Part shown: positions 1 to 7,502 of the stretch, in pieces
How the letters are laid out: the number at the start of each line of letters is the position of its first letter
Position numbering within the stretch: the stretch's first letter is position 1
Assembly (NCBI GenBank): GCA_963802745.1
Contig: CAWDKL010000062.1
Coordinates: forward strand, 16,805-80,804
Reading direction: 5' to 3'
Source of the DNA: JAJPKK01 sp963802745
GTDB lineage: Bacteria > Pseudomonadota > Alphaproteobacteria > Rhizobiales > Xanthobacteraceae
DNA: 64,000 nt
Position numbers and translations under genes: made by a program
The notes under the pieces: generated by a model
The model's database searches: none
The model's input: only the letters and a program-made list of their open reading frames with translations
What the model was told of the DNA's origin: nothing

Positions 1-297
1 GTCGATCTGGTCGGGCGCGAAATGATATTTGAAGCCCGGCATGTTCGGCGTGCCGTTGCTGATCACCTCGCGCATCACCGCCTCCTGGCCGCCGAGCGCC
101 TTCTGCGACAGGTCGGGGCCGTATTTGGCGGGCGAGGTGATCTGCAGCTTGACGTGGCAGACCATGCAGGACTGGTTGAACAGGTCGCGGCCGCGAATCT
201 GCTGCGCATTGAGCGTATCCGCCGCCGGAAACGGCTGCGCCGCCGCCCCCTGCATCGCAGCAAGCATCACCCCGATGATCCCGGCACTGAACCGCAT
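1..297 (-). CDS. Secreted c-type cytochrome, 3' part cut by window edge
   Basis: Reading the minus strand from an ATG at 297 gives 99 codons that run off the left edge. The N-terminus (MRFSAGIIGVMLAAMQGAAA) looks like a cleavable signal peptide, so the protein should be exported to the periplasm. A single haem-binding CMVCH motif lies near residues 42-46, and a later NMPGFKYHF segment carries the methionine region expected for the distal haem ligand. The family is small mono-haem cytochromes that shuttle electrons to terminal oxidases or from periplasmic dehydrogenases. It diverges from the NHL-repeat gene at 642, and a joint promoter region is possible. The C-terminus is not in the window. 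Family is clear, partner enzyme unknown. Confidence 0.85.
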   Translation of the reverse strand, partial: MRFSAGIIGVMLAAMQGAAAQPFPAADTLNAQQIRGRDLFNQSCMVCHVKLQITSPAKYGPDLSQKALGGQEAVMREVISNGTPNMPGFKYHFAPDQID

Positions 298-435
298 CCG
301 GCAGTCTCCCTTAACGTCGCGGACCGGCGGCGCCACGCGCCGCGCGAAACTTCATCGCCGCAAGCTACCGCAATGCCCCGGCAAAGAAAAGCGATGCGCG
401 GCGGGAGCCTTGCGCTGAAAATTCGCGGCGCGCGG

Positions 436-507
436 CGTAAGGTGGGCAAAATCGCATTGTACCCGTGGTCTCCACGGCCGTTGCGAGCGGATTTTGCCCA
501 CCCTACG
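436..507. repeat. Inverted repeat in the divergent intergenic region
   Basis: The arms GTAAGGTGGGCAAAATCGC (about 437-455) and GCGGATTTTGCCCACCCTAC (about 487-506) are near-perfect reverse complements, and a small inner hairpin lies between them. It sits in the 344-base gap between the divergent cytochrome c and NHL-protein genes. GGTGGGCAAA-type palindromes are a common dispersed intergenic repeat in Bradyrhizobium-like genomes. A stem-loop or a regulatory role are both possible. Nothing else is recognisable in this gap apart from the ribosome-binding site at 631-638. Confidence 0.6.
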
Positions 508-641
508 GGCGATTCGACTTGGGCGAAACATGGTCTAAGATGCGGCGCCGGCACCAGAGACGACCAAATAAACGGCAGCATGTTGCATCGCCGGGTAATC
601 CTCCGGCACGCCGCCGGTGCCGTCAACATGGGAGGACGATC

Positions 642-1655
642 ATGACGCAGGCAATCAAACTGGCATTGATGGCGGCCGTCGCGGCCGGCGCGCTGACCCT
701 CGCGCAGCCGCGCGCTCACGCCCAGGCCGCCGACCCCAACGCGGCGCCCAATCCGTACAAGATGGAAGACGGCTGGGCCAAACTCACCGACGGCCGCAAA
801 TTCGGCGCCGCCATCAAGGTCCAGGTCGACCATAGCGACGGCAAGAGCATTTGGGTGTTCGACCGTTGCGGCACCAACGACTGCGGCGACTCCATGGTGC
901 CGCCGATCCAAAAGTTCGACGCCTCCGGCAAGGTGTTACGCTCGTTCGGCGCCGGCATGTTCAACCAGCCGCATGGCTTCTACGTCGATAAGGAAGGCAA
1001 CGTGTGGGTCGCCGACGAGCGCGCCCGCAACGGCAAGGGCTCCGTGGTGGTGAAATTCAGCCCGCAGGGCCAGGTGCTGATGACGCTCGGCAAGCCCGGC
1101 ATGCCGGGCAATGGCCGCGACTATCTGAACGGACCGAGCGGCGTCGTGGTCGCCCCCAACGGCGATATCTATGTGGCCGACGGCCATGGCGGCAACACCA
1201 ACGACCGCATCGTGAAATTCGACAAGACCGGCAAGTTCCTGCTGTCCTGGGGCAAGCACGGCAAGGCGCCGGGCGAATTCGATACCCCGCACGGCATCGC
1301 GCTCGATTCCGCCGGGCGCGTCTATGTCGCCGACCGCGCCAACAACCGCATCCAGGTGTTCGAAGGTGACGGCAAGTTCGTTGCCGAATGGAAGCAGTTC
1401 GGCCGCCCGAGCGATGTGGCGATCGACAAGAACGACGTGATCTACGTGGCGGATTCGCAGTCCAACGCCACCAATAATCCCGGCTTCAAGCAGGGCATCC
1501 GGATCGGCAATGCCAAGGACGGCAAGGTGACGGCCTTCATTCCGGAACCCTCCGCCGCGGTCGGCGCCCCGGAAGGCGTGGGTGTGGACGACTCCGGCAA
1601 CGTGTTCGGCGGCTGGACCGCCAAGGCCGCCGTGCGCCGGTTCGTGAAGGGCTGA
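642..1655 (+). CDS. Exported NHL-repeat beta-propeller protein
   Basis: The product has 337 residues. The ATG at 642 is chosen because it follows GGAGGAC at good spacing and begins a typical signal peptide (MTQAIKLALMAAVAAGAL, then AHAQA). The mature part carries successive NHL-type blades with the pattern P-x-G-x-x-x-D-x-x-G-x-x-Y/V-V-A-D (NQPHGFYVDKEGNVWVADE, GPSGVVVAPNGDIYVADG, DTPHGIALDSAGRVYVADR), plus a last blade with GAPEGVGVDDSGNVFGG. These resemble the lyase domain of peptidylglycine alpha-amidating enzymes and SMP-30-like propellers, but substrate and catalysis cannot be read from sequence. It is divergent from a cytochrome c gene. A second, larger NHL protein is at 27930. Function: periplasmic propeller, possibly a hydrolase or lyase, or a ligand-binding protein. 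Confidence 0.8.
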   Translation: MTQAIKLALMAAVAAGALTLAQPRAHAQAADPNAAPNPYKMEDGWAKLTDGRKFGAAIKVQVDHSDGKSIWVFDRCGTNDCGDSMVPPIQKFDASGKVLRSFGAGMFNQPHGFYVDKEGNVWVADERARNGKGSVVVKFSPQGQVLMTLGKPGMPGNGRDYLNGPSGVVVAPNGDIYVADGHGGNTNDRIVKFDKTGKFLLSWGKHGKAPGEFDTPHGIALDSAGRVYVADRANNRIQVFEGDGKFVAEWKQFGRPSDVAIDKNDVIYVADSQSNATNNPGFKQGIRIGNAKDGKVTAFIPEPSAAVGAPEGVGVDDSGNVFGGWTAKAAVRRFVKG

Positions 1656-1684
1656 GCGGGCGCGGAGCTACTCTATCGAGACGC

Positions 1685-1711
1685 AAAAGGGCGTAAATTG
1701 CGCCTTTTTGC
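1685..1711 (+). terminator. Probable rho-independent terminator after the NHL gene
   Basis: AAAAGGGCG and TGCGCCTTTTT form a short stem with a bulged base around an AT-rich loop, and the stem runs into a T-tract. It begins about 30 bases after the NHL-protein stop codon. Confidence 0.5.
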
Positions 1712-1727
1712 CGCCTGAGTGAACTAA

Positions 1728-1759
1728 TTCAAACGGGCGGACATGCACGGTCTTATAAT
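1728..1759 (+). promoter_or_regulatory. Possible sigma-70-type promoter for the MNT gene
   Basis: A perfect TATAAT hexamer is at 1754-1759 in unusually AT-rich DNA about 147 bases before the nucleotidyltransferase start. The best upstream partner, TTCAAA at 1728-1733, has a 20-base spacer, longer than ideal. This is suggestive only. Confidence 0.3.
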
Positions 1760-1905
1760 GTTTTTGTAAGGGAGAAGCTCTCATTTTTTGTTGCAAAGCC
1801 GAAGGCGCGCGGCGGTATTTTGTGCGGCCGTGATCTCATGTGAGGGGTCGTGGGGTCGTGCCGGTACCCTCCCGCAGTTCTGGCCCCTCCCGGATAAGGA
1901 TTGTC

Positions 1906-2232
1906 ATGACTGCAAGTGTCGTCGTTACCGACCCCGTGCTGATCCGCTTTCGCGCCGCGTTGGGTGAAATTTACGGGAATCGCATCGACCGCGTGGTGCT
2001 GTTCGGCTCACGGGCGCGCGGCGACGCGCGTGCGGATTCCGATTACGACATTGCGGTGTTCCTACGCGACATGACGGACCGCGGCGCGGAACTGCAGCGG
2101 CTTGCTTACCTGAGCACTAACATCATCGGAGAAACCGGCGCGTTTGTGCATGCCTTGCCTTACCGCGCCGGGGCCTACGACGAACGCACGCCGCTGATGC
2201 GGGAAATTCGTCGCGAAGGGACCGAACTCTGA
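1906..2232 (+). CDS. MNT-type minimal nucleotidyltransferase
   Basis: The product has 108 residues from the ATG at 1906. An upstream in-frame extension looks non-coding. The signature GSRARGDARADSDYDIAV matches the minimal nucleotidyltransferase motif GSxxxGxxxxxSDxDxxV, with the two metal-binding aspartates present. In the HEPN/MNT toxin-antitoxin class the MNT protein modifies (AMPylates) a tyrosine of the HEPN RNase toxin and so neutralises it. A remnant of the HEPN gene follows immediately, overlapping the stop. The antitoxin-like partner therefore appears intact while the toxin is broken. An alternative is a solitary nucleotidyltransferase with another target. Confidence 0.85.
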   Translation: MTASVVVTDPVLIRFRAALGEIYGNRIDRVVLFGSRARGDARADSDYDIAVFLRDMTDRGAELQRLAYLSTNIIGETGAFVHALPYRAGAYDERTPLMREIRREGTEL

Positions 2233-2352
2233 CGCCCGAGACTGGATACATCCTCCCAAGGCCCGCCGGCTGCTTCGCGAAGCCGATGGCATGCTCGCGA
2301 TGCACTACTACGACGCGGCCGGCCGGGCGGCCTACCTCGCCGCATTTCATGG
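2233..2352 (+). pseudogene. Decayed HEPN-domain partner of the MNT gene
   Basis: Directly after the MNT stop, one frame reads TPETGYI (the usual HEPN N-terminus), and the next frame reads PKARRLLREADGMLAMHYYD followed by AAGRAAYLAAFH, the typical HEPN helix pair. A one-frame shift separates the two parts near 2250-2260. Homology stops after AAFH near 2350, so the RNase-active RxxxxH region and the C-terminal helices are missing. This looks like real decay rather than a single read error, because truncation accompanies the shift. Confidence 0.65.
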
Positions 2353-2712
2353 TTTGACAAGGAAATTAGCCAGGATGGAAGCATCGCTGCTTCTCGATCC
2401 TTCCAACCGGGACCGGCGGGGCGACGATGACGGTAGATGCCGTCGGTGAGCGCGCCTTCGGCGCAGCGCGCCGCGATGAGGCGGCTTCGCCGGATCGACA
2501 ATCCGATTTTCGCGCATCAGGCCCGCATTTTGCTTGCCCATGCTTCCGGCACCACGATCGCACTCCATCCCGGCAAATCTGTGCATAGATAAGGGCCGCA
2601 GGATGGGTTCCGCGACATGGCGCATCCCATCGGCGACTGGCAAGCCGCCCGCCTGGGTTTCGCCACAGCGCGACGCATCGTTCGCAGGCCCGGCCGGATC
2701 GGAGATCATCAT
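2353..2712. other. Intergenic stretch without a recognised gene
   Basis: Between the HEPN remnant and the transglutaminase start I see no reading frame with a recognisable domain and no clear repeat. The frame of the transglutaminase is open back to 2617, but residues encoded before 2713 do not look like the family N-terminus. The stretch may hold further decayed HEPN sequence and the next gene's promoter. Confidence 0.4.
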
Positions 2713-3525
2713 TTGCAAATCAAGGTAGGCTACGAACTGATCTACGACTGTCCCCAGCCGACGCCGATGCTGCTGGTGTTGCATGTCCACTATTCGCGCG
2801 CGTCCGATCTGATCGTCCCGGATCAGATCAAGACCATGCCGGCCGTCCCGCTGTCGGCCTACCGCGACGGCTTCGGCAACTGGTGCTCGCGGATGGTCGC
2901 TCCGCCCGGGCGGACCACCATCGCCAGCATGGCCATTGTCAGGGATTCAGGCGAACCCGACGTCGTCGTGCCATCCGCGTGGCAGCACGCGGTCCAGGAC
3001 CTGCCGGAAGAGGCACTGGTATTTTTGCTCGGAAGCCGCTATTGCGACACCGAGAATTTGTCCGAAGTGGCATGGAACCTGTTCGGCCAGACGCCGCCGG
3101 GGTGGGCGCGGGTGCAGGCGATCTGCGACTTCGTCCACAACCACATTGCCTTCGGCTATGAGCACGCCCGCGCCACCAAGACCGCTTCGCAGGCCTTCCA
3201 CGAACGCAGGGGCGTCTGCCGCGACTATGCGCATCTCGCGGTGGCGTTCTGCCGTTGCCTGAATATTCCGGCGCGCTATTGCACCGGTTATCTCGGCGAC
3301 ATCGGAATGCCTCCGCCCTATGGTCCGATGGATTTTGCCGCCTGGTTCGAGGCGTATCTCGGCGGGCAATGGTATACGTTCGATGCGCGCAACAACGTGC
3401 CGCGGATCGGACGGGTTCTGATGGCGCGCGGCCGCGATGCCATCGACGTGGCGATCACCACCACGTTCGGGCCCAATACGCTGGCGGGGTTCAAGGTATG
3501 GACCGATGAGGTCGCGGCAAGCTGA
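2713..3525 (+). CDS. Transglutaminase-like cysteine-protease-fold protein
   Basis: The product has 270 residues. I chose the TTG at 2713 because translation then starts MQIKVGYELIYDCPQPTPM, the characteristic beginning of this subfamily, with GGAG about ten bases upstream. The core has RRGVCRDYAHLAVAFCR (nucleophilic Cys), GPMDFAAWFEAYLGGQW and TFDARNN (acid residue). In classical transglutaminase cores the second block reads HAW; here it is AAW, so the usual catalytic histidine position is alanine. Family members are cytoplasmic proteins of uncertain substrate, possibly amidases or peptidases acting on unusual isopeptides. No operon partner is evident; the HigBA pair follows 72 bases later. 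Confidence 0.8.
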   Translation: MQIKVGYELIYDCPQPTPMLLVLHVHYSRASDLIVPDQIKTMPAVPLSAYRDGFGNWCSRMVAPPGRTTIASMAIVRDSGEPDVVVPSAWQHAVQDLPEEALVFLLGSRYCDTENLSEVAWNLFGQTPPGWARVQAICDFVHNHIAFGYEHARATKTASQAFHERRGVCRDYAHLAVAFCRCLNIPARYCTGYLGDIGMPPPYGPMDFAAWFEAYLGGQWYTFDARNNVPRIGRVLMARGRDAIDVAITTTFGPNTLAGFKVWTDEVAAS

Positions 3526-3597
3526 GGGGCCGCGGCGGGCGGTTGTGAATGACACATGCACCCGGCAGGTTGGTGCGGGATGCCGGAGAACGGCGCG

Positions 3598-3921
3598 ATG
3601 CGGATTATTGCTCGGCGATCCTTGCGCGACTTTGTCGATCGACAGAAGGGGCACAAGGATCAGGCGAGCCTTAAGGCGGCATTGGATGCATGGTTCGACG
3701 AGGTCAAGAAGGCACGGTGGTCCAATACGGCTGACGTGAAACGCTCCTATGCAACAGCCAGCATCGTTGCGGCCGACCGGATCGTGTTCAACGTCAAGGG
3801 CAATGCCTATCGTCTCGTGGTGGCCGTCGATTACGAAAAGAGCATCGTGTGGATCAAATGGATCGGCACGCACGGCGACTACGATCGAATCGACGCGAGG
3901 AACGTGACATATGGCGACTGA
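3598..3921 (+). CDS. higB: HigB-family mRNA interferase toxin
   Basis: The product has 107 residues from the ATG at 3598, preceded by GGAGAA; the frame is open further upstream, but without a ribosome-binding site. The sequence MRIIARRSLRDF, then WFDEVKKARWSNTADVK, FNVKGNAYRLVVAVDY and WIKWIGTHGDYDRID matches the HigB toxin family, which cleaves mRNA at the ribosome. The final residues overlap the antitoxin start by 11 bases. Toxin-first order is typical for hig loci, where the antitoxin represses the promoter upstream of the toxin. It is intact here. Confidence 0.9.
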   Translation: MRIIARRSLRDFVDRQKGHKDQASLKAALDAWFDEVKKARWSNTADVKRSYATASIVAADRIVFNVKGNAYRLVVAVDYEKSIVWIKWIGTHGDYDRIDARNVTYGD

Positions 3922-4288
3922 TATCAAGCCGATTCGGACGGAGCAGGATTATGAAGCCGGCCTTGTCAACCTCGAGAACCTGTGGGGCGCCAAGGCGGGA
4001 ACCAAAGCCGGCGACCGGCTGGACGTATTGGCGACCCTCCTCGATGCCTACGAGAGCGAGCACTTTCGGATCGACCCTCCCGACCCCGTCGAGGCCATCA
4101 AATTCCGCATGGAACAGCAGGGGCTGACGCGGCAGGACCTGGAGGAGATCATCGGCTCGCCGAACGGCATCGACGACATTCTTGATGGCAAGCGCGGTCT
4201 ATCGATCGCCGAAATCCGCCGGCTGCACCAGCATCTCGGCATTTCGGCGGACGTGTTGATCCGGCCGAGCAGCAAGAATGTGGCGTAG
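3911..4288 (+). CDS. higA: HigA-family antitoxin with helix-turn-helix
   Basis: The product has 125 residues and overlaps the toxin gene. The N-terminal half is acidic (residues 10-50) and would wrap the toxin. The C-terminal half, EAIKFRMEQQGLTRQDLEEI with the following GSPNGIDDILDGKRGLS, is an XRE-type helix-turn-helix. In HigBA systems this protein binds the toxin and autorepresses the operon. It is the expected partner for the gene at 3598, and both are full length, so the module could be active. Confidence 0.9.
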   Translation: MATDIKPIRTEQDYEAGLVNLENLWGAKAGTKAGDRLDVLATLLDAYESEHFRIDPPDPVEAIKFRMEQQGLTRQDLEEIIGSPNGIDDILDGKRGLSIAEIRRLHQHLGISADVLIRPSSKNVA

Positions 4289-4529
4289 GACGACATCCCG
4301 GAACGCGCGCGGGATGCCGCATGGCTCGACAATGTTGCCGCCGCCGACCGCCCGCTGACCCCAGTCCTGCCGATCGCAACCGCCCTCAAGCTGTTGTCGT
4401 GAACGGAGCGGAACCAGCGAAAACAAGCACCCGGCGCGTTCATGCCGGATGCCGAAGTGGTTCACGAAAGTCCGTGTCCTGGCCGGCTTATCCTGGGCCG
4501 GCCCGCTTCAAGCGGGGATGAACCCGCCC

Positions 4530-6074
4530 TTACTTCATCACCGCGTCGAGGGCGGCCTGCTTGCCGTTGCTGCCGTGGCCGCCCGCGATGGTGGCGTTGG
4601 TGATGTTATATTTCTTCAGCGCCGCGTAGGCGGCTTCGGAATTCTCGTTGCGGCTCGCTGGGGTGCCGGGATTGAACAGGTCGGTGAGCCACACAATGTT
4701 CGGTCCGACCACATAAGGCATCAGCATGCCGTTGACGTGGGGATTGTCGATCCGGTAGAGCTTGATCTCGACCGTATCGTCCTTGAGCGTCATCTGGTCG
4801 GCGACCTCGGTCACCTTGACGGTCTTGGGGTGCTGCTGCAGTTCGTCGGTCAGCACCGTGTGGGTGCCCTTGAGGTCCTGCTCGAAATAGGCCTTGTCGG
4901 GAGCCGGCACGATGATTTCCGCGCCCTCAGCCGCGTAGGTACGCATGCCGCCGGTGTGGTCCATGTGGTGGTGAGTAAGGACCAGATACTTGATCGGCTT
5001 GCCGGGGAATTTCTTCTTGGCCGCGTCGATCACGAATTTGGACTGGATTTCGCCGACCGGCGCATCGAAGATCGCCAGGCCGTCTTTCATGTTGACGATC
5101 AGGTTGTTGGCCCCGGTGACGATCTGCGCCACGTTCGGGGCGAGGTTGACGAGCTTCGGCGGCGCCGCCGGCGGATAGAAAATGGTGTCGGCGTCGAGGA
5201 AGCGCGCCAGCGCGATGCGGCGCAGCACCCACTGATACGGCACATTGCCGGTCATCGGACCCTTGGCGGCGGCCTTGACGGCGTCGGGCGCGGCGAAGGC
5301 CGCTTCGTTGATCGCCGGGTTGGCGGCGGCCTCCTTCACGGTCACATGACCGACTTCGACATTGTTGAGCTTGTAGGACAGCGTGTGCGGTATCTGCACT
5401 CCGCCGACCGCCTTCCAGTCGCTCGGCACCAGATCGTAGGTGGAGTTGCCCGCGATATTATCGTCGTCGATGGTGCGGATCGCGGCCGGCAGGTGCGTCT
5501 TGGGATCGAACAGGATGGTGAATTTTACCCCATTGTCGGTGTAGTTCACCGCCGGATAGGACGCATCCCCGAGCTTCTGGGTGCCGGCGGCGCTGAGGTT
5601 CTTGGAGTCATCCAGCGCCTTGAGCAGCAGCGTCGGCGACGACCGCTCGAACTCGCGCAACTGCGCCGCGACCCGCATGCCGGACGCCGCCGTGCTGGTG
5701 CCATTCGGAGCGGTAACGAAGCCCATCGTGGGCGTGATCACTTCGGTATATTTCACCGTTGACGCAGGCGGCGGATACACCATGGCGCGGTCGATCTCGG
5801 AGCGGACCGCGCGCTTGGCCAGGTCCGCCGTGATGGTGAAGGTGGTGTCGCCGAGGAAGCGCGGCTCGCCATAGGCCTTGAGCGACTGGCCGGGCTCCCA
5901 ATGCTTCGCCGTACCTTTCATCGACAGACTCTTGAGCGCCTTAATGGCGTCGGCGCCGCCTTCGGCCGCCACCGCCGCCTTGACCAGGTCGATCGGGGCT
6001 TGCTGCGCGGACGCCACCCCAACCAACGCGGTAGTGGCGAGCAATGCCGCCGAAATGCTGATGAGATGCTTCAT
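4530..6074 (-). CDS. Exported metallo-beta-lactamase-fold hydrolase with long N-terminal domain
   Basis: The product has 514 residues from the ATG at 6074 (AAAGGAGA upstream). It starts with a signal peptide (MKHLISISAALLATTALVGV, cleavage after ASA). Residues about 25-270 form a beta-rich domain (AVAAEGGADAIKALKSLSMKG, then RAMVYPPP, LPAAIRTIDDDN) that recalls lipoprotein-carrier-like folds. Residues about 290-510 are a metallo-beta-lactamase domain with LVLTHHHMDHTGG near residue 368, a metal-bridging aspartate in VWLTDLFNPG, and GGHGSNGKQ near the end. The zinc ligands of a hydrolase are therefore present. The substrate is unknown. It stands alone with a 475-base upstream gap. Confidence 0.85.
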   Translation of the reverse strand: MKHLISISAALLATTALVGVASAQQAPIDLVKAAVAAEGGADAIKALKSLSMKGTAKHWEPGQSLKAYGEPRFLGDTTFTITADLAKRAVRSEIDRAMVYPPPASTVKYTEVITPTMGFVTAPNGTSTAASGMRVAAQLREFERSSPTLLLKALDDSKNLSAAGTQKLGDASYPAVNYTDNGVKFTILFDPKTHLPAAIRTIDDDNIAGNSTYDLVPSDWKAVGGVQIPHTLSYKLNNVEVGHVTVKEAAANPAINEAAFAAPDAVKAAAKGPMTGNVPYQWVLRRIALARFLDADTIFYPPAAPPKLVNLAPNVAQIVTGANNLIVNMKDGLAIFDAPVGEIQSKFVIDAAKKKFPGKPIKYLVLTHHHMDHTGGMRTYAAEGAEIIVPAPDKAYFEQDLKGTHTVLTDELQQHPKTVKVTEVADQMTLKDDTVEIKLYRIDNPHVNGMLMPYVVGPNIVWLTDLFNPGTPASRNENSEAAYAALKKYNITNATIAGGHGSNGKQAALDAVMK

Positions 6075-6549
6075 GAATGTCTCCTTTGTGGAACGCTGAG
6101 GCCGGGCCACGATGATCCGTGCCACGGCGGTGCGGATGTAACGCGGCAGCGCCGGAGCCTGCGGCCGGCCATCGCCTTGGAAACCGCAGTGGCGGTCCGG
6201 GGTCTCACCAGACCCGGACGCTGTCCCGACGAAACGCAACGGCCGGCGCATCGGCGCCAGCACCGCGCATTTAGCACAAGGCCGGGTTAACTGCCACGGC
6301 AAAAAACGCCGAGGCTCAGAAATATACTTGATACCGCACATATGCCGAAAGCAGACGAAGCTTGCGCCCCCTCGGATACCGCAGCCGCAAACTGATTAGG
6401 GCGAAGAACCCAATCACCTATAACCGGACGCGATGAAATTGAGACATGTGGAGAGATCAACAAAAGTGGTTCGGGCGCTCGGGGCAGTGACCGCGGGAAC
6501 GGCAGGAGGTGCTTCCTCCCGCCGGATATTGTCTATTTGATTGATCTGG
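6075..6549. other. Intergenic region upstream of the 514-residue hydrolase
   Basis: This 475-base stretch separates two minus-strand genes. It holds the ribosome-binding site for the hydrolase (AAAGGAGAC, 6080-6090 region) and presumably its promoter. The part from about 6300 to 6545 is noticeably less GC-rich than the neighbouring genes. No gene, repeat or structured RNA was recognised. Confidence 0.4.
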
Positions 6550-7128
6550 CTATTTTATCAGGAATCCAGTGAAGGTGAAAGTCGAGGCCGGAGGAGGGAG
6601 AGGCTTGGCCAGCGGATTCCCGGTGAGCGGGAAGAACCGCAATGCAATACTACCGGATATTGTCTGTGGCAAGGGAGCAAAGCCGATTTGATAATCGCCG
6701 CGGGCGATAGTCTGCGCGCCGGCGACCGAACCCGGCAACGAAAAATCGAGAACCGTCGCCGTCGCCACGGGCGAGCGCAGAGGGCTCCGCTCGCAGTTCC
6801 ACGAACCCTGTTCGCTTGTGAACGGATTAAATGCGCCGGTGAGGCCCCCCTGATTGGAATCGACGACAAAAGCGTTCCCGTCCTCTGACAGGGTAAGAAC
6901 TTGGCGCGAGGCAAAGTTTCCAGTACTGTCGGTGACGGTGACGAGATAGGCTCCGACCACGGGTTGGCACCCGTCGATCCACGCCGGTATCTGTGCCGGC
7001 GCAACGCCGCTTGTCAAAGCGGCGAGTACGAGTCCGGCGAAAGCAGGACGAACGAAGCTCGATCCAAATCGGGCGCCTGCTGTTTTCTTATACGACAGCT
7101 TACTTACCTTATAGAAGGACGATAACAT
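6550..7128 (-). CDS. Exported protein of unknown function
   Basis: The product has 192 residues, starting at the ATG at 7128 after TAGGAGAG. The N-terminus is basic and then hydrophobic (RPAFAGLVLAALTSGVAPAQ), consistent with a signal peptide. The mature part contains GAYLVTVTDSTGNFASRQV and LTLSEDGNAFVVDSNQGG, then SEQGSWNCERSP and ends TFTFTGFLIK. This beta-rich pattern resembles small exported proteins that bind or display ligands, but I do not recognise a named family. Codon use is less biased than its neighbours. No operon partner is visible. Confidence 0.6.
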   Translation of the reverse strand: MLSSFYKVSKLSYKKTAGARFGSSFVRPAFAGLVLAALTSGVAPAQIPAWIDGCQPVVGAYLVTVTDSTGNFASRQVLTLSEDGNAFVVDSNQGGLTGAFNPFTSEQGSWNCERSPLRSPVATATVLDFSLPGSVAGAQTIARGDYQIGFAPLPQTISGSIALRFFPLTGNPLAKPLPPPASTFTFTGFLIK

Positions 7129-7502
7129 TATCTCTCCTAACCCGTTGGGCCACACGATATATGGCGCCGAAAGGGGGACAGCCGCCGAATTTCCCATAGG
7201 TCAACCGGGCGGCATCAATCCACGTTCCCCATCGCGGTTTCCTTCCGTGGGAGCCTTTCGGATGCCGGCGGCCGGACCATTCAACAACCAGCGTCGGAAA
7301 GTCAAGAGCCGTCGCCCGCGTTTGATTACACGCTCGGCAAAAGACGTTTGTAAAAATATTGTGCATTTGTCGCTGTCAAACGCGTAAATTGCAGGCTACG
7401 CGCTTGGGCACCGACAGGTAGAGCTTAACGCTCGGGCCGCCGCCGCTGGCAAGTTCGGTGAAATGGCCAGCGGAGCCAAGGCCCCGGCGGCGACGCGCCG
7501 GT
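7129..7502. other. Intergenic region without a recognised gene
   Basis: This is a 374-base gap between two minus-strand genes. It contains the Shine-Dalgarno site of the 6550 gene at its left end. No domain-bearing frame, repeat or stable hairpin stands out. Confidence 0.35.

Noticed and set aside
4289..4529. Possible small gene after HigA (about 37 codons ending near 4402)
   Set aside because: The frame has no start with a ribosome-binding site and no known domain. It could be a remnant, but there is too little to support a call.
4449..5762. Plus-strand open frame of 437 codons
   Set aside because: It runs antisense to the 514-residue metallo-hydrolase, which has a signal peptide, zinc motif and ribosome-binding site. 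The antisense frame is a product of GC-biased codon use.
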